Part shown: positions 52,271 to 62,886 of the stretch, piece by piece | Layout of the letters: the number at the start of each line of letters is the position of its first letter | Position numbering within the stretch: the stretch's first letter is position 1 | Source: Breviolum minutum Mf 1.05b.01 | Taxonomy: Eukaryota; Sar; Dinophyceae; Suessiales; Symbiodiniaceae | Length of the DNA: 64,000 nucleotides | Direction: 5' to 3' | NCBI GenBank assembly: GCA_000507305.1 | Contig: DF239147.1 | Span: 62,001 to 126,000 of the forward strand | Notes under the pieces: generated by a model | The model's input: only the letters and a program-made list of their open reading frames with translations | Databases searched by the model: none | Told to the model about the DNA's origin: nothing | Made by a program: the position numbers and the translations under genes

Positions 52271-52500
52271 TCAAAATTGGGGGTCAAATAGTCGAAACAA
52301 CTCGCATAGAGCCATTGATGCTGGTGCATAGTCAAAATAGTGATACAGATAAGAATGGTAGGGACATTTATGCTGCATCCACAAGCTTGCACTTTTTTTG
52401 GGGATACACAAAAAATCATAAAATTCTGTCTCTTTCCCGACTTTCAAGTTTTTCTTGGGCAAAAAGGTGGTCATGAGCCTGAAATCAAGCCGCGGAAAAG
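52271..52500 (-). CDS. Weak exon candidate
   Basis: FPRLDFRLMTTFLPKKNLKV then GKETEFYDFLCIPKKS; unsupported edges. Confidence 0.25.
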
Positions 52501-52636
52501 CGGTGGTTATTTTTTGGCAAACGTCTCGTGAAACGCCGAGAAAAAACCAGCTAAAAACAACACACATCTGTCAAATGCAAAAAACACACACACAATATTT
52601 CTTTCAAGTCAGTTGTTGAAAAAACAACCCTTTTCT

Positions 52637-52710
52637 AGTTGGTGGTTTCAACCCATCTGAAAAATATGCTCGTCAAATTGGATCATGGCCCCTATTTTTC
52701 GGGGCAAAAA
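52637..52710. repeat. Family K repeat, copy 3
   Basis: TAGTTGGTGGTTTCAACCCATCTGAAAAATATGCTCG then TTGGATCATGG, matching copy 4 at the window end. Confidence 0.55.
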
Positions 52711-52950
52711 AAGACACAAATATTTGAAATTGGTAGTATATTTGTACTAGGTCACTATGCTGCTGCTGCTGATGATGATGATGATTATTATCATTATTCT
52801 TATTGTTTTACACCGTGGGTTAAAAAAAAACGATCCCTCACTCAAAAAAATGGTCACGACTCACGACGAATCATCCCCGCCAAACGTGGATACCTCGAAG
52901 TTCAGCTGTGGATATCGTGGAGTACCTCAAGTGCTTCATGGATTTTCAGA

Positions 52951-53062
52951 ACCTTACGCCCTGGAAAACTAACATGGCACCTCAAAATTGGGGGCCCCGG
53001 GAAAAGGAGATTCATATTGGAAACCATCCGCTTTTGGGGTCTATGTTAGTTTTCCGGGGTGT
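52951..53062. repeat. Family C element
   Basis: TTACGCCCTGGAAAACTAACATGG left; CTATGTTAGTTTTCCGGGGTGTA right. Confidence 0.68.
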
Positions 53063-53580
53063 AGTGGTTGAGGTTATAAAGGGCTAAAGGGTTAACAGAA
53101 AAGTGTTAGCAAACAAACGCTTGAGGGTTTCCATTAGTTTCTACCCAAAGTAAAACAAAAAAAACAACACTTGTAGTTGGTTGACGTTATGATTTGATGA
53201 GTTGTGTGTGCGCGATAAAGTGACAACAACCTTTCTTGCTAGTCGATGAAGTACCACTGAGACGGTAAGTCATAGATAATTAAGCCACTTCTCAAACTGA
53301 CGCAACTGAATCGAAACCATCTTAGGGAATGTCTGTGTACCGGAATGACAGTCAATTCAGTAAATTAGTGATTCTACACAAGCATATGCCATATGCCTAT
53401 GCTTCTGTAAATATACATACATAGATATACAGCATCTATATATATATATATACACACACTCAATATACACACACATGCTTATACAACATAAGGGGGGAAA
53501 CGTAGTATACGGGTCTTTGGAGTCAACATATAGGGCAACATTATTTAAAACGCAAGTGCAACCCGAAGTTCCCAATGGAA
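53063..53580. other. AT-rich spacer
   Basis: TA and CA repeats at 53436-53475; no exon found. Confidence 0.35.
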
Positions 53581-53671
53581 ACCCATACCATCCATGTACG
53601 TTATATTTTCCCATGTTTGGCTGATTTTCATGGTACATGTAGGTAAATATACCGTTCATGGATGGCATGGG
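53581..53671. repeat. Family B element
   Basis: ACCCATACCATCCATGTACG left; CGTTCATGGATGGCATGGG right. Abuts the next island. Confidence 0.72.
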
Positions 53672-53795
53672 AAATATTGTTCTCAGATTTTTGTCCCAGA
53701 AAATACCGCTTCAAATGACAAAATGTCATCATGTTCCGTCGACCCGTCGTGAGCCCTTTTCGTTCGGTGAAAATCCCCGTAACTATCAACTGACT
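53672..53795 (-). CDS. Candidate exon abutting a family B element
   Basis: DSYGDFHRTKRAHDGSTEHD then DILSFEAVFSGTK. The stop falls at the element border, so exon end and element end coincide again. Product unknown. Confidence 0.42.
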
Positions 53796-53894
53796 GGTGC
53801 AACCATCTTTTTCACATCACCAGTTCCATGATCAGTATACTTCAAGAGCCACACCAAGTGGTGTTCTACAGTGGTGAAATTTGCTGAGCTACCA

Positions 53895-54030
53895 ACCAGT
53901 TGAAATATTTTGATGCAACACAAAAATGGTCCCAAAAATATGACAAACGCTCCAAACCCCCGGGTCCCCGCTCCGAAGCCGGATGTCTAAATCAACGAAT
54001 CCGTCAGGAAAACCATGACAAGTTTTGCGA
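53895..54030 (-). CDS. Candidate exon
   Basis: CHGFPDGFVDLDIRLRSGDP then GVWSVCHIFG. GC-rich and protein-like; another B element lies 50 bases upstream. Possibly same gene as 53672-53795. Confidence 0.42.
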
Positions 54031-54075
54031 GGAGTGATGGATGGAAATCTTTCAGATTTTCATGAATATGCCTAT

Positions 54076-54166
54076 ATCATAGGATCCATGGGACTGGTAT
54101 ATTTACCTACATGTACCACACAAATCAGCCATATGTAGGTGCATACATCATACATGGATCCTATGC
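54076..54166. repeat. Family B element
   Basis: ATCATAGGATCCATGGGACTGG left; CATACATGGATCCTATG right. Centre ACATGTACCACACAAATCAG. Confidence 0.72.
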
Positions 54167-54282
54167 AGGTATGGGATCTAAGTTGTTGCTGACCTGACAA
54201 CAGCATTTGAAAACCACGATCATTTGGGTCCGTTTCTCACATTTTTGCCGTAGGGCAAATCTGGATAACATGACATAATTGT

Positions 54283-54402
54283 TGGGTGTGATCACCTCCC
54301 AGTGAGAGTGACCACCAGGATGACATTACATTTTTAGGTTTGGGCGGTTTGGGGATTCCATGGGCATTTGCCACAATTGCATCCTGGAGGGAACCACACC
54401 CA
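54283..54402. repeat. Family G element, inverted orientation
   Basis: TGGGTGTGATCACCTCCCAG left, CTGGAGGGAACCACACCCA right. Internal CCAGGATGACATTACA and CATTTGCCACAATTGCATCC match the reverse complement of 57.5 kb. Confidence 0.68.
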
Positions 54403-54510
54403 AAAAGAAGTGCATGAGCAACTGATACGACTTCATCAGCTAACTGGGATTGCTTGGCTCATTTCTTGGGCAATTCTTTTTTCCCCTTCCTAACTAACGA
54501 CCCCCCCACC

Positions 54511-54591
54511 ATGACAATCTCTCCCAACAATCGCAGAAGTGGATATGACGGCTTTGCGGATGATGAGTTAAGTCTCCAAAAACATCAATGA
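54511..54591 (+). CDS. Small ORF of 26 codons, possible first exon
   Basis: ATG to TGA: MTISPNNRRSGYDGFADDEL then SLQKHQ. Preceded by a C-run and ACC before ATG; followed by a B element 25 bases later. Confidence 0.35.
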   Translation: MTISPNNRRSGYDGFADDELSLQKHQ

Positions 54592-54615
54592 AAAATAAGA
54601 GAAGGAGGAACGATT

Positions 54616-54716
54616 CCAATCCCATACCATCCATGTATGGAATATTTATCTACGTTTGGTTGATTTTCATGGTAAATGCTAGGTAAATATACCATACATG
54701 GATGGTATGGGAATGA
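54616..54716. repeat. Family B element, near-perfect palindrome
   Basis: AATCCCATACCATCCATG / CATGGATGGTATGGGAATG; flanked by GATTCC and ATGACT. Confidence 0.8.
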
Positions 54717-54854
54717 CTCGAATTATCATCTGACCGATTGATTTGGTCTTTTTTTCGGGAATTTAAATTTCATCCTTCATACCGTGGAAAAAAAACACCG
54801 TCACCACAACAAGTACGTAGTAGTCTAGCTCATTATTTACCATGTTTTTGTTTC

Positions 54855-55148
54855 TTAGGAGTCAAACAACCTGAAGAACCGGAAACCTAACAAATCGTAG
54901 GTTAACCAGAAACCTAGGTTGTCCAAACAAAACGAGGCAATATTTTGGAAGCTACAACAAGGTCCAGGTCCTAGGTTCGCTATGAAGTCCTTCATTTCAC
55001 TTGGTCCAAGCTGCCATAGGATGCAACATGGCACACCTAACGCGGTCTGACAACGAGGAGTCTCAGTGAGAATACCTGTTCTCCATCCCAAACTTGATTC
55101 AGTGTTGATAACTGGAAAAAGCCTTTGCAAGCTCTTATATTCAAGCAA
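54855..55148 (-). CDS. ORF of 97 codons, strand uncertain
   Basis: Minus: TESSLGWRTGILTETPRCQT then MKDFIANLGPGPCCSFQNIA. On plus, ATG 55028 opens MAHLTRSDNEES up to a GTGAGA donor at 55066, which would be a first exon. Both cannot be right. Confidence 0.3.
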   Translation of the reverse strand: MLEYKSLQRLFPVINTESSLGWRTGILTETPRCQTALGVPCCILWQLGPSEMKDFIANLGPGPCCSFQNIASFCLDNLGFWLTYDLLGFRFFRLFDS

Positions 55149-56440
55149 TGTATATTATATATGTCATGTGTGTATATTCAAGCAATGCAGAGATGCATGT
55201 GTGTACCTGTTTGTTTCTTTAAACAGAGCTTTAGAAATCCTTAGAACATGTTTGGAGTAACAACCACCGCAGGTCGTGCTTCTATCGAAATTGGACCTAA
55301 GCTTTTTCCCCATCTCTCCGCCTGACCTGTTGTTGCACCTGCTTTGTATGACATCTGTGTTTCACTGCAGGGACAAATTCATGATCTGATTGCTTCACCT
55401 CATTAAATGACACAATCCTTTTCAGGAACATCTTTTCTCACGACCCAGTTTGGTGGTTTCTAACCTATTGAAAAAACTAATCTAACTACAAACTAGACAA
55501 AATGTGATGCCAATGTACCATTTACAACCCCTGCCTTGTCATGTTCGATTACGAAGGATGCTAGTGGAAACTGCAATCATCAAAACAAACACTTCCTTTC
55601 TTAGCATCGTCAAAACAAGATCTGAAAACAAAAACGAGCAAAACACCTAACTCTCATTGCACACCCGTCTTTTTTTGATATCTGATCTCCATTTTTGCAA
55701 CAATAAAACCTCTAGATACCCACCTTCCCGGTCACTTCCTTTAAGGTTGGCGATGATTTTACCTTCATCTTGGAAGGGTTTGAATAGAGTTTGACAAATG
55801 GGGTAGGAGGTCAGAACTCCAATATACACACGACTTGGTAAGAAGTTGGCTACAACCCCAACTTTCAATCCATTTCACTAAACTCTTTTGGGGCATCCCA
55901 GTACTACTTTTTTTGGGTCTTTGGTTGTGGTTCTTTTAACATGGCCAGCTAGCAAACACACCAACTAAAGGTGTAGGTCCCGTGCATCGAACATGATGCT
56001 TACGCAGCCGCCTACCACCCCAGATCTAAAACGAAAAATCCCTTCAAAGTCAGCCTGGCAAAGGTACACCAAATATGTAACCTCGGGAGGTTGCGTGGAA
56101 ATCTGCGCATCCAAATCCTATGGATTCACAGAAAGATCCACATTTGTAGGAATGGAATCGATCAACTGAATCACTACAAGCAGTGAGCATTTCGCAAAAG
56201 AAACACGTGCCCAAATGGTTTTTAACAGGATCCCCGAAACTGAAACCTAATGAGTCCGGAAACAAAACATCTACCAAAGGATTGAATTTCTCCAAAGGTG
56301 ACACTACTGTACATTTAAAGCATGCAAAACATCCGAACAAACATACCGTTTCAAGTCCTTTGATGCCTTTCCAACGTAACTTTAAGAAGCTTCACATCGC
56401 ATCCTTTCCTGAGTAGGCCCCGCACCGGACACCATTCATA
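55149..56440. other. Spacer with weak frames
   Basis: 55647-55868 minus and 56050-56416 (both strands) are open but not convincing; no named element. Confidence 0.3.
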
Positions 56441-56493
56441 ATGGCGACGCATTCTCGTGTGGTAGTTGTTGCTATTATTTGTCTGTTCATGGA
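56441..56493 (+). CDS. Candidate first exon, signal-peptide-like
   Basis: ATG 56441: MATHSRVVVVAIICLFM, then GTGAGT at 56494. A short polar start and hydrophobic core are typical of a signal peptide or anchor, so the product may enter the secretory route. The downstream exon partner is uncertain; 56754 onward is a candidate. Confidence 0.42.
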
Positions 56494-56753
56494 GTGAGTT
56501 TAAATCCAAACGTGTGAAGGATCCATGAAATGTTAATCAAATATGTGGTGAAAACAAAATGTTGGCCCAAAGAAACAGGGGATCACAAAAAGTGTGAAGT
56601 GGAATGGGATGTTACACCTCCCAGGAGGTCAATCATTCAAATCATGCGATGAATTATCACTGTTCTTGCATGAATCTTTGTGGTCCTCACTTTGCTGGAA
56701 TTCCGAAACGGAACATCGCAAAAGCATCGGGCCCCGGTGGTGTCTATGTGTAG

Positions 56754-56925
56754 CTGGACCATTTTGGTGCGGAGCTCTTTTTCATGAAATCTCCTGTTGC
56801 CATCCTTGATTCAATTGAGCTGATGAGAGTGTCACATCAACGGACAAAAAAACAGCGGATCTCAAGGCACAACGGGCTGCTGAGAAACAACAACAAGAAC
56901 AACAACCACAACCACAACCACAACC

Positions 56926-56995
<70 letters not shown>

Positions 56996-57306
56996 CTTGT
57001 GCAACAAACATCTGGACAGCTGCAGGTCCTGTCATCAACAATAATGCATCATCAAAACAAATTGGCAGCCAAGAAGTCATGCTTCAATTGTTGCCAACCA
57101 TTTTTCCTGATAATGTTGATTACACGAAATTATATTCCCATCTTTCATGGATGGGTTTGAGCATAGGTCGAGGTAGAAGGGACAGGAAATTCTGTTTGGC
57201 TTTCACCTTTCCATTTTCCTCAATTTACGCCTCTTGCACATGGAGCTCTCTGCTCATGCTGGACGGAAATTCGAGTCTCTTCGCATCCGAAATGCTGACG
57301 CTGTGA
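56754..57306 (+). CDS. Polyglutamine-containing coding tract with frame conflict
   Basis: After ATGTGTAG the plus strand reads LDHFGAELFFMKSPVAILDS. From about 56822 a second frame, DKKTADLKAQRAAEKQQQEQ, leads into a polyGln run (CAA repeats to 56998) and LVQQTSGQLQ. From about 57050 a third frame is best: SKQIGSQEVMLQLLPTIFPD then NVDYTKLYSHLSWMGLSIGR, stop 57306. Introns or repeat-length indels could reconcile them. Gln-rich tracts with charged helices are common in nuclear proteins; no family is identified. Confidence 0.4.
56888..56998. repeat. (CAA)n / CCACAA microsatellite
   Basis: About 37 triplets, in phase with the polyGln frame. Confidence 0.9.
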
Positions 57307-57532
57307 AACAAACTTCAGGAAGGCGGCGGGCATGGTAGCCAGCCTTAGAGCTTGGAGTTAGGAGAAATGGATCACATACGTAAAGTTCTGAGATTTCCAC
57401 AATGTGGACATCTTTTCCCAAGAATTTCTATAACGTGGACATCATTGGTGGACATACAACTCTATGAATAATACATGGACAACAAACGTTTTGTATATTC
57501 AAAACATTTCATCCATCAGTTGGTGAAACATT

Positions 57533-57636
57533 TGGATCTACCCCCCCAGGATGCAATCCTGGCAAATGAAGGTTTATCAGGATTGCCGATCCTAAATATG
57601 TAATGTCATCCTGGGTGGGGGGGGGGTAGATCTGAG
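57533..57636. repeat. Family G element
   Basis: TGGATCTACCCCCCCAGGATG / CATCCTGGGTGGGG...TAGATCT; the G-run of 10 at the right end is longer than the C-run at the left. Confidence 0.72.
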
Positions 57637-57941
57637 TGATACAATTATCTACGTACTTGGTGCTTCCCTTGGTCTTTTGTTCCCACCTGTTTTGCATAGA
57701 TGAAGATTGTTCATCAGGTTGGCTCTTTCACTTTCAAGATCAGAGTGAAACACCACCTTCCAAAGTTTCTCCGCGTTTTTCAATCTATTTCGAATCAAGG
57801 TCTTTTAAAGTATGTTGTTTCTGTAAGTTTCAGGAAGAAACACGCAGTCTTTCATTTCACCGGGTCCCCCGTGAAATGTCGTCATTTTTAAGTGGGGGGC
57901 TTCCCTATTGACATGGTTATAAACTCCACCTTACCCAGGTC

Positions 57942-58229
57942 GTGAAGAACAGTCATTCCATCGAAAAGTATGGTGTGGATGAAGGCGACCAGATCTGGAT
58001 GAGATTCGTGAAACTCATGAGATTGGTGATTACAGGGCAGGTTCATAGCAAAGAAAACGGTTCTCCCAGGGTCCAAAGCATTTATGCCCCCAGCAAAAAG
58101 CTGCACTTAAATGAAGAGGATACTCCAGAAAATGATGCCATCACCCAAACAACTTCAGCAGCACAAAAGGGGTTGACATTCATCTGGACTCTGCCACTAG
58201 CACTTTTCAATTCAGTTGACAGGCGATGA
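57942..58229 (+). CDS. ORF of 95 codons, unknown product
   Basis: VDEGDQIWMRFVKLMRLVIT then APSKKLHLNEEDTPENDAIT and QTTSAAQKG. Convincing from 57965 to 58180. A minus frame 57888-58106 (INALDPGRTVFFAMNLPCNH) is nearly as good. Confidence 0.38.
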   Translation: MKNSHSIEKYGVDEGDQIWMRFVKLMRLVITGQVHSKENGSPRVQSIYAPSKKLHLNEEDTPENDAITQTTSAAQKGLTFIWTLPLALFNSVDRR

Positions 58230-58385
58230 AGATGGGTTTGCTTCGGATTCGATGGCTGAACAAAAATACATGGGATATCATCGTTTGAGTAATGTGACGT
58301 AGACGATGCACTTAGTCACTAGTCACTTAGAATGATTATACATTGTCATACTAAACCGCCCTATTTATCATATGTATGTATATAT

Positions 58386-58488
58386 GGATGTTTCCGAAAA
58401 TAGTGGTACCCCCAAATCATCCATTTTAATAGGGTTTTCCACTATAAACCATCCATTTTGGGGTACCCTTATTTTTGGAAACACCCAT
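58386..58488. repeat. Inverted-repeat element I
   Basis: TGTTTCCGAAAATAGTGGTACC left; GGTACCCTTATTTTTGGAAACA right; inner arms CCATTTTAATAGGGTTTTCC / ACTATAAACCATCC. Single copy here. Confidence 0.7.
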
Positions 58489-58795
58489 ATATATATATAA
58501 TAACGTAGTGGTTCGCCCTTTCCGAAACTGCCAAACCAATAAACCTGTCGCTTTATTTATCCAATACTACACACATGTTCATTCATGCTCCACTTCCCAT
58601 ATGTTGTTTTGTTGAACTGGAGGAAATATATGTATATATTTATATATTGATAAATATATAAGAACAAGGTCTTATAAACATACATGAACTCTTTGGCGTG
58701 TGATTTTTGGCACATCTGTAAATTGATGTTGGTTCCCCGCAACGCATAGATCATTCATCCTTTGACTTGCAAGGGCAACATAAAACACCTCCAAG

Positions 58796-59070
58796 TCATA
58801 GTAACAACCTTAAAATGTCACCATGAACACATATAAACCAGTCCAAAACTCCTAATTTGAACAGAAATTTCTTTGCATTGGAAAAAAAAACCTTCTTCTT
58901 TTCAAATTCCAATGGTAGAATCTCCCTCCACTTCCCTGTCAATATCGTTCCACGCAACCCCCTTAACATGCCAAGGAGCTCCCCCGGCTCCAACATCATG
59001 GCCAGGGATATTGGTAAATTTGTGCCACCTCGGACGGCCAGGTCAACACCGATGTTGGGGAAGCAATGAT
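58796..59070 (-). CDS. Candidate exon, strand uncertain
   Basis: Minus: FPNIGVDLAVRGGTNLPISL then AMMLEPGELLGMLRGLRGTI and LTGKWREILPLEFEKKK (58880-59070). Plus (58857-59069: NIMARDIGKFVPPRTARSTP) is an alternative. Confidence 0.38.
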
Positions 59071-59178
59071 GAGATAAGTTGGATGATTGATCTTATTGTT
59101 ATTCACTATGGGCTGTGGTTGTGGTGGTGATCCATAATATCATCCTGGTCAGTGCGATGTTGATGATCATTGTAGTCT

Positions 59179-59199
59179 TGGATGATGATGATCATGATC

Positions 59200-59231
<32 letters not shown>
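59179..59231. repeat. (GAT)n microsatellite
   Basis: About 15 triplets with GATCATGATCATGATGAT variation. Confidence 0.85.
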
Positions 59232-59369
59232 ACGTTGCAGGAGGACGAGAAGTACAACCACGATGACAACAATCATGATGATGCTCAATCTCCATTCGGA
59301 AGTGTTGCACCAGCATGGCGCCAAGAAACGGGTGTGCCGTCTTTCGACACCAAAAAGCGAAACTTGTAG
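59232..59369 (+). CDS. Candidate C-terminal exon after the GAT array
   Basis: LQEDEKYNHDDNNHDDAQSP then FGSVAPAWRQETGVPSFDTK, stop 59367-59369. TTGCAG at the start may be an acceptor. Product unknown. Confidence 0.4.
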   Translation, partial: TLQEDEKYNHDDNNHDDAQSPFGSVAPAWRQETGVPSFDTKKRNL

Positions 59370-59827
59370 CGGGACGAAGCGAAGTACCTGGGATTCCAGA
59401 TTTTTTTGAAACTTTAGGGAGTTTCTTTTCTTTCAACGGATTCAACAACCTCCCTAAGACTTGTATGTGAACGTTGCATCATAGCACCCGAGTCGTTTAA
59501 AAACGACTATAAAACTTGGAAAGCGTGGCATTTTTTGTGGCATTGAATTTCATCTGTTCAAAGGTTGTCAAACTCAAGTACCTCTCTTAAGTTGTAGGAA
59601 AAACATCTAACGCACCTCAAACATTACCATAAAGAAAAGACAAGAAAAACCGTCCATCGAATCGGATTCAGATTCAAATCAAATTCAACATTTGCATTAT
59701 GAATCACCCAATGCAAATGATTTGACCGTTTTGCAAGACATGCTTGAAAGATAATCAGATACACGTACATACGATCGGAGCCAATTCTTGGGGTCCTAAA
59801 ACTCGAATAACTTTGGAGAGATCTCCG

Positions 59828-60006
59828 TACCATCCATGGGACTGGTATGTTCAGCTACATTTTACCATACAAATCAAGGAATGTAGCTAAATATGCAATT
59901 TCCAAACGGTCAATGTATGGTGTATTGACCTACATTTCGTCAATTTTCGTGGTAAATGTAGGTAAATATAAACATTGAGTGTCTGGGATACATGGATTCT
60001 ATGGGT
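59828..60006. repeat. Nested pair of family B elements
   Basis: An outer copy (TACCATCCATGGGACTGG ... GATACATGGATTCTATGGG) is interrupted near 59900 by a second copy with its own centre (CGTCAATTTTCGTGGTAAATG) and right arm. Confidence 0.6.
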
Positions 60007-60029
60007 TTTGCTGTCCGTTCAAAATCATC

Positions 60030-60150
60030 CATGAAACAAATTCCACATCAGGCGCACTCAGAGCCCCAACCAGCAGTGCCTCTTCGCACAGGAAACGGTT
60101 TGAGGTGACAGGTTGCCAGGATACAAATTGTAATCAAGGGAATTGGTGGA
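60030..60150 (+). CDS. Candidate exon
   Basis: TSGALRAPTSSASSHRKRFE then VTGCQDTNCNQGN; Ser/Thr-rich, begins shortly after the nested B pair. Confidence 0.35.
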
Positions 60151-60624
60151 GACACCAACCAGGAAATAACCAGGAAAATATCTATCTCACTCAAAATTCA
60201 TCAATTTTCTTATTAGATATTACTGGTCTCCAAACTTCTAAAGATGTTTTTTGGCTGAGTGAGGTATATATGATGTGGGGAGCATCCAGAAACAGGGGGG
60301 CCCACCTCAAAAGACTATATAGAGGACACCCCTAAAGAAGACACAAAACTGTAAGTAAGGGTAGGTTTCCCCAATGGTTCCTGGGGTAAGACACTTTGGG
60401 ATGACTCCCATGTGAATATATACGTATATATAAATATGTATACAGTATATATATATATGAATTATTTAGCTCTTAATCTATCAACATATAAGCAAAATAC
60501 AGTAACTACTGCTTTCATGAGTACAGATTCACAAATATCCATCCAAAAAAGGAAGGTTCACCATATTTGGAATAATTCAAAAATTCATCTCAACATTCAT
60601 CATCTGTACAATGAGGTTTAAGAT

Positions 60625-61039
60625 ATGCTCAAACCCACATACAAGTACATTCGCTGCCTGGTGCAAAGAAAAAAGGATCCAATAAAAATCCCGTGTTACT
60701 GGTGGCGAGTGGCCAAAGTATTCCCAACAAGAACACCATATTTTTCCTTACCGGATATCAACAATATCATTTGGACAATCAAACATCTCCTTCAACAAAC
60801 ATCATACTGCATCAGATTGTTTGACAAAGGCAAAACAACTGCCAGGATGGGAAATGCGTTTTATGATCCGCGAGTTGCATTCCAAGTGGTTCAATGCAAT
60901 GATCAATGCTCATTTCAACAAGATTAAGAACATCTCAATTGACCAGATTTTGCAACTAAATAGAATAATTAGAACTGTCTTGAGATCCCACCAAACATCG
61001 TCAACACAACAGGGATACCATGCTGATGACCTGCTTTAA
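60625..61039 (+). CDS. Two overlapping ORFs, unknown product
   Basis: 60625-60927: RKKDPIKIPCYWWRVAKVFP. 60821-61039: MRFMIRELHSKWFNAMINAH then FNKIKNISIDQILQLNRIIR. They overlap by 107 bases in different frames, so a splice or frame change is needed if both are real. No motif. Confidence 0.3.
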
Positions 61040-61116
61040 CCTGATGAGCCCACCAAAAGTACCGCGGAAAAAACAATGTGTTTGGGTGGTGTGTCTGTCT
61101 TATTTTCATGTCCGAA

Positions 61117-61207
61117 AGGATCCACGGGATTGTTATATTTACCCACATGCATGGCTGATTTCAAGGGTAAATGTAGGTAAATATACCAGTCCCATGGATC
61201 CCATAGG
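61117..61207. repeat. Family B element
   Basis: GGATCCACGGGATTGTTATATTTACC left; ACCAGTCCCATGGATCCCATAGG right. Confidence 0.7.
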
Positions 61208-61662
61208 GGTTTTGCAGAATTTAGAGGAAAAATCAACACACGGCATCTTTTACCTGGGTTTATGCTTGAACTTCTGCAATTTTCGGTGGGGAAGTCCAAG
61301 AAAATGGTACACAAGGCTAAAAAGGGTTACGTTATACTGAGTCTTGCCCACATCAAGTTTCTACAAAGAGGTGATGAGGAAGCCATTGTAAAAGCACCAT
61401 TAACACACAATCTATCTATATATATATATACATATGATAGACATAACTATATATATACACGTCTATATATTTATGAAATATATATATATATAGATCATAG
61501 ATAAATGATAGATAATAAATATGTATGTTCACACTGTTAGTGAATGGGGACAGTTTATACTCATCATTTTAAATATGTTCAAAATTTAAATCATGTTGAA
61601 AAAAAACCCATAATCTTAGACTACAGAAAGTTCGTTCCCCTCCCCATCCCACCCCCTTTGCC
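61208..61662. other. Spacer with TA arrays
   Basis: TA-rich 61411-61495; a weak plus frame at 61262-61504. Confidence 0.35.
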
Positions 61663-61790
61663 TTGGCTAGGGAACTTCTTTCTCAGCTCGGCTTCATCCT
61701 GGCGTTCCGTGCCGTGCCGTTTGGGGACCAGGATTCTGCAGTGAATCATTGCCACTCAATAAATATGCCTCAATTTTTCATGCCAAATCA
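61663..61790 (+). CDS. Candidate exon
   Basis: ARELLSQLGFILAFRAVPFG then DQDSAVNHCHSINMPQ; GC-rich first half follows TGGCTAG, a possible acceptor. Confidence 0.4.
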
Positions 61791-62130
61791 GGTATATAAA
61801 TACTTTCATACATGGGACCAACATTCCTTACTTCTACCTGATTGGGGCCAATCAACCCATGGTTTTTGGTAACTTTTAGAAAATTGCCTCGATCGGCTAA
61901 TGAATCATCATGAGTAAAGAGTGAGTAAGTACTATATATACACCTTAAAGGCTGGTGTATTTTGTAAGCAAGATTTGTCTAAAAATTGGAAAACATCAGG
62001 TATTCAACCACACAGTACAAGATTGCAATATGCATTTACCTAACCAAAGTCGGCAAACAAAGGATTTGCTTAGTTTTCCATGTTTTTTCACTTTCAACAT
62101 GTCCCCCGAAAGAGACAATCTTGATCCAAG

Positions 62131-62244
62131 TACCCTGATTTTGGATCCGACAAGTTGGAACATTTCCCACTTCCCCGCGACCTGGACATCCTGAATGGCA
62201 AAGACCTCCAGGGTGATCCAGGTGGATTTACAACTAACTCATAG
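62131..62244 (+). CDS. Candidate exon ending in a stop
   Basis: After GATCCAAG: YPDFGSDKLEHFPLPRDLDI then LNGKDLQGDPGGFTTNS and TAG. One clean frame; a second plus frame starting at ATG 62099 is less natural. Downstream 62283-62345 (LLKNKRSDEFGGNLFSNTL) may be related. Confidence 0.42.
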   Translation, partial: YPDFGSDKLEHFPLPRDLDILNGKDLQGDPGGFTTNS

Positions 62245-62363
62245 TGTCTGTTTTTTTTTTTTTCGGGCTCAACAAAAATCCTCCATTTATGAGGCTTTTT
62301 CCTTCTGAAGAACAAAAGAAGTGACGAATTCGGAGGGAATCTTTTCAGCAACACCCTATGAAA

Positions 62364-62624
62364 CTACCGTTTGGGCATGGGGTTATACTTATATAACCCT
62401 TTTGGCATGAACAAAAAACGCAGGAGTACTGCCAACTTTGCGATGTAATCATTGACTTGATAAGTCGGCCAGGAGTTTACATGCGAGAGGTGTTTGCAAA
62501 CAATGTCAGCATCTTCCCATAGCTCCCATGAGAAAATGATTCTATAAAACATCCTACACCGTGTTGGGGCTTGGGTCAGCTCGGTCACTGGAAGTTGTAG
62601 ATAATCATATCTATCTTGAAGCAT
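62364..62624 (-). CDS. ORF of 86 codons, likely exon
   Basis: DYLQLPVTELTQAPTRCRMF then FSWELWEDADIVCKHLSHVN and VNDYIAKLAVLLRFLF. Protein-like throughout, with a hydrophobic end. Overlaps the next island by 14 bases in another frame. Confidence 0.42.
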   Translation of the reverse strand: MLQDRYDYLQLPVTELTQAPTRCRMFYRIIFSWELWEDADIVCKHLSHVNSWPTYQVNDYIAKLAVLLRFLFMPKGLYKYNPMPKR

Positions 62625-62830
62625 GTAAAACTTTGCACAATTTGAAGTGACTTTGCATCTGATTCCAGTATATTTGTCTGTTTATCTCTTTCTCGCGAAG
62701 ACATGAAGGAATTTCAGATCCTCTGGTTTTCTTTTGCACTGCGCATCTTCCAGAAGCTGGATTTTCAACATCTTCTGAGTCCCCAACCACTTCATCTTTG
62801 GTCTCTAACAGCCTTAGATAACCCCATACT
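62611..62830 (-). CDS. Candidate exon, charged
   Basis: ETKDEVVGDSEDVENPASGR then CAVQKKTRGSEIPSCLREKE and INRQIYWNQMQSHFKL, stop 62611. Strong codon character. Element A4 lies 60 bases upstream. Probably same gene as 62364-62624 with a short intron or indel between them. Confidence 0.45.
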
Positions 62831-62886
62831 TCCGAATAGCAACGTCTGGTACATTGACAAAAGCATACTACATACATCCACATACT

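Noticed and set aside
56862-57080. Minus-strand poly-Val frame
   Set aside because: Reverse strand of the CAA array; no protein-like text on either side.
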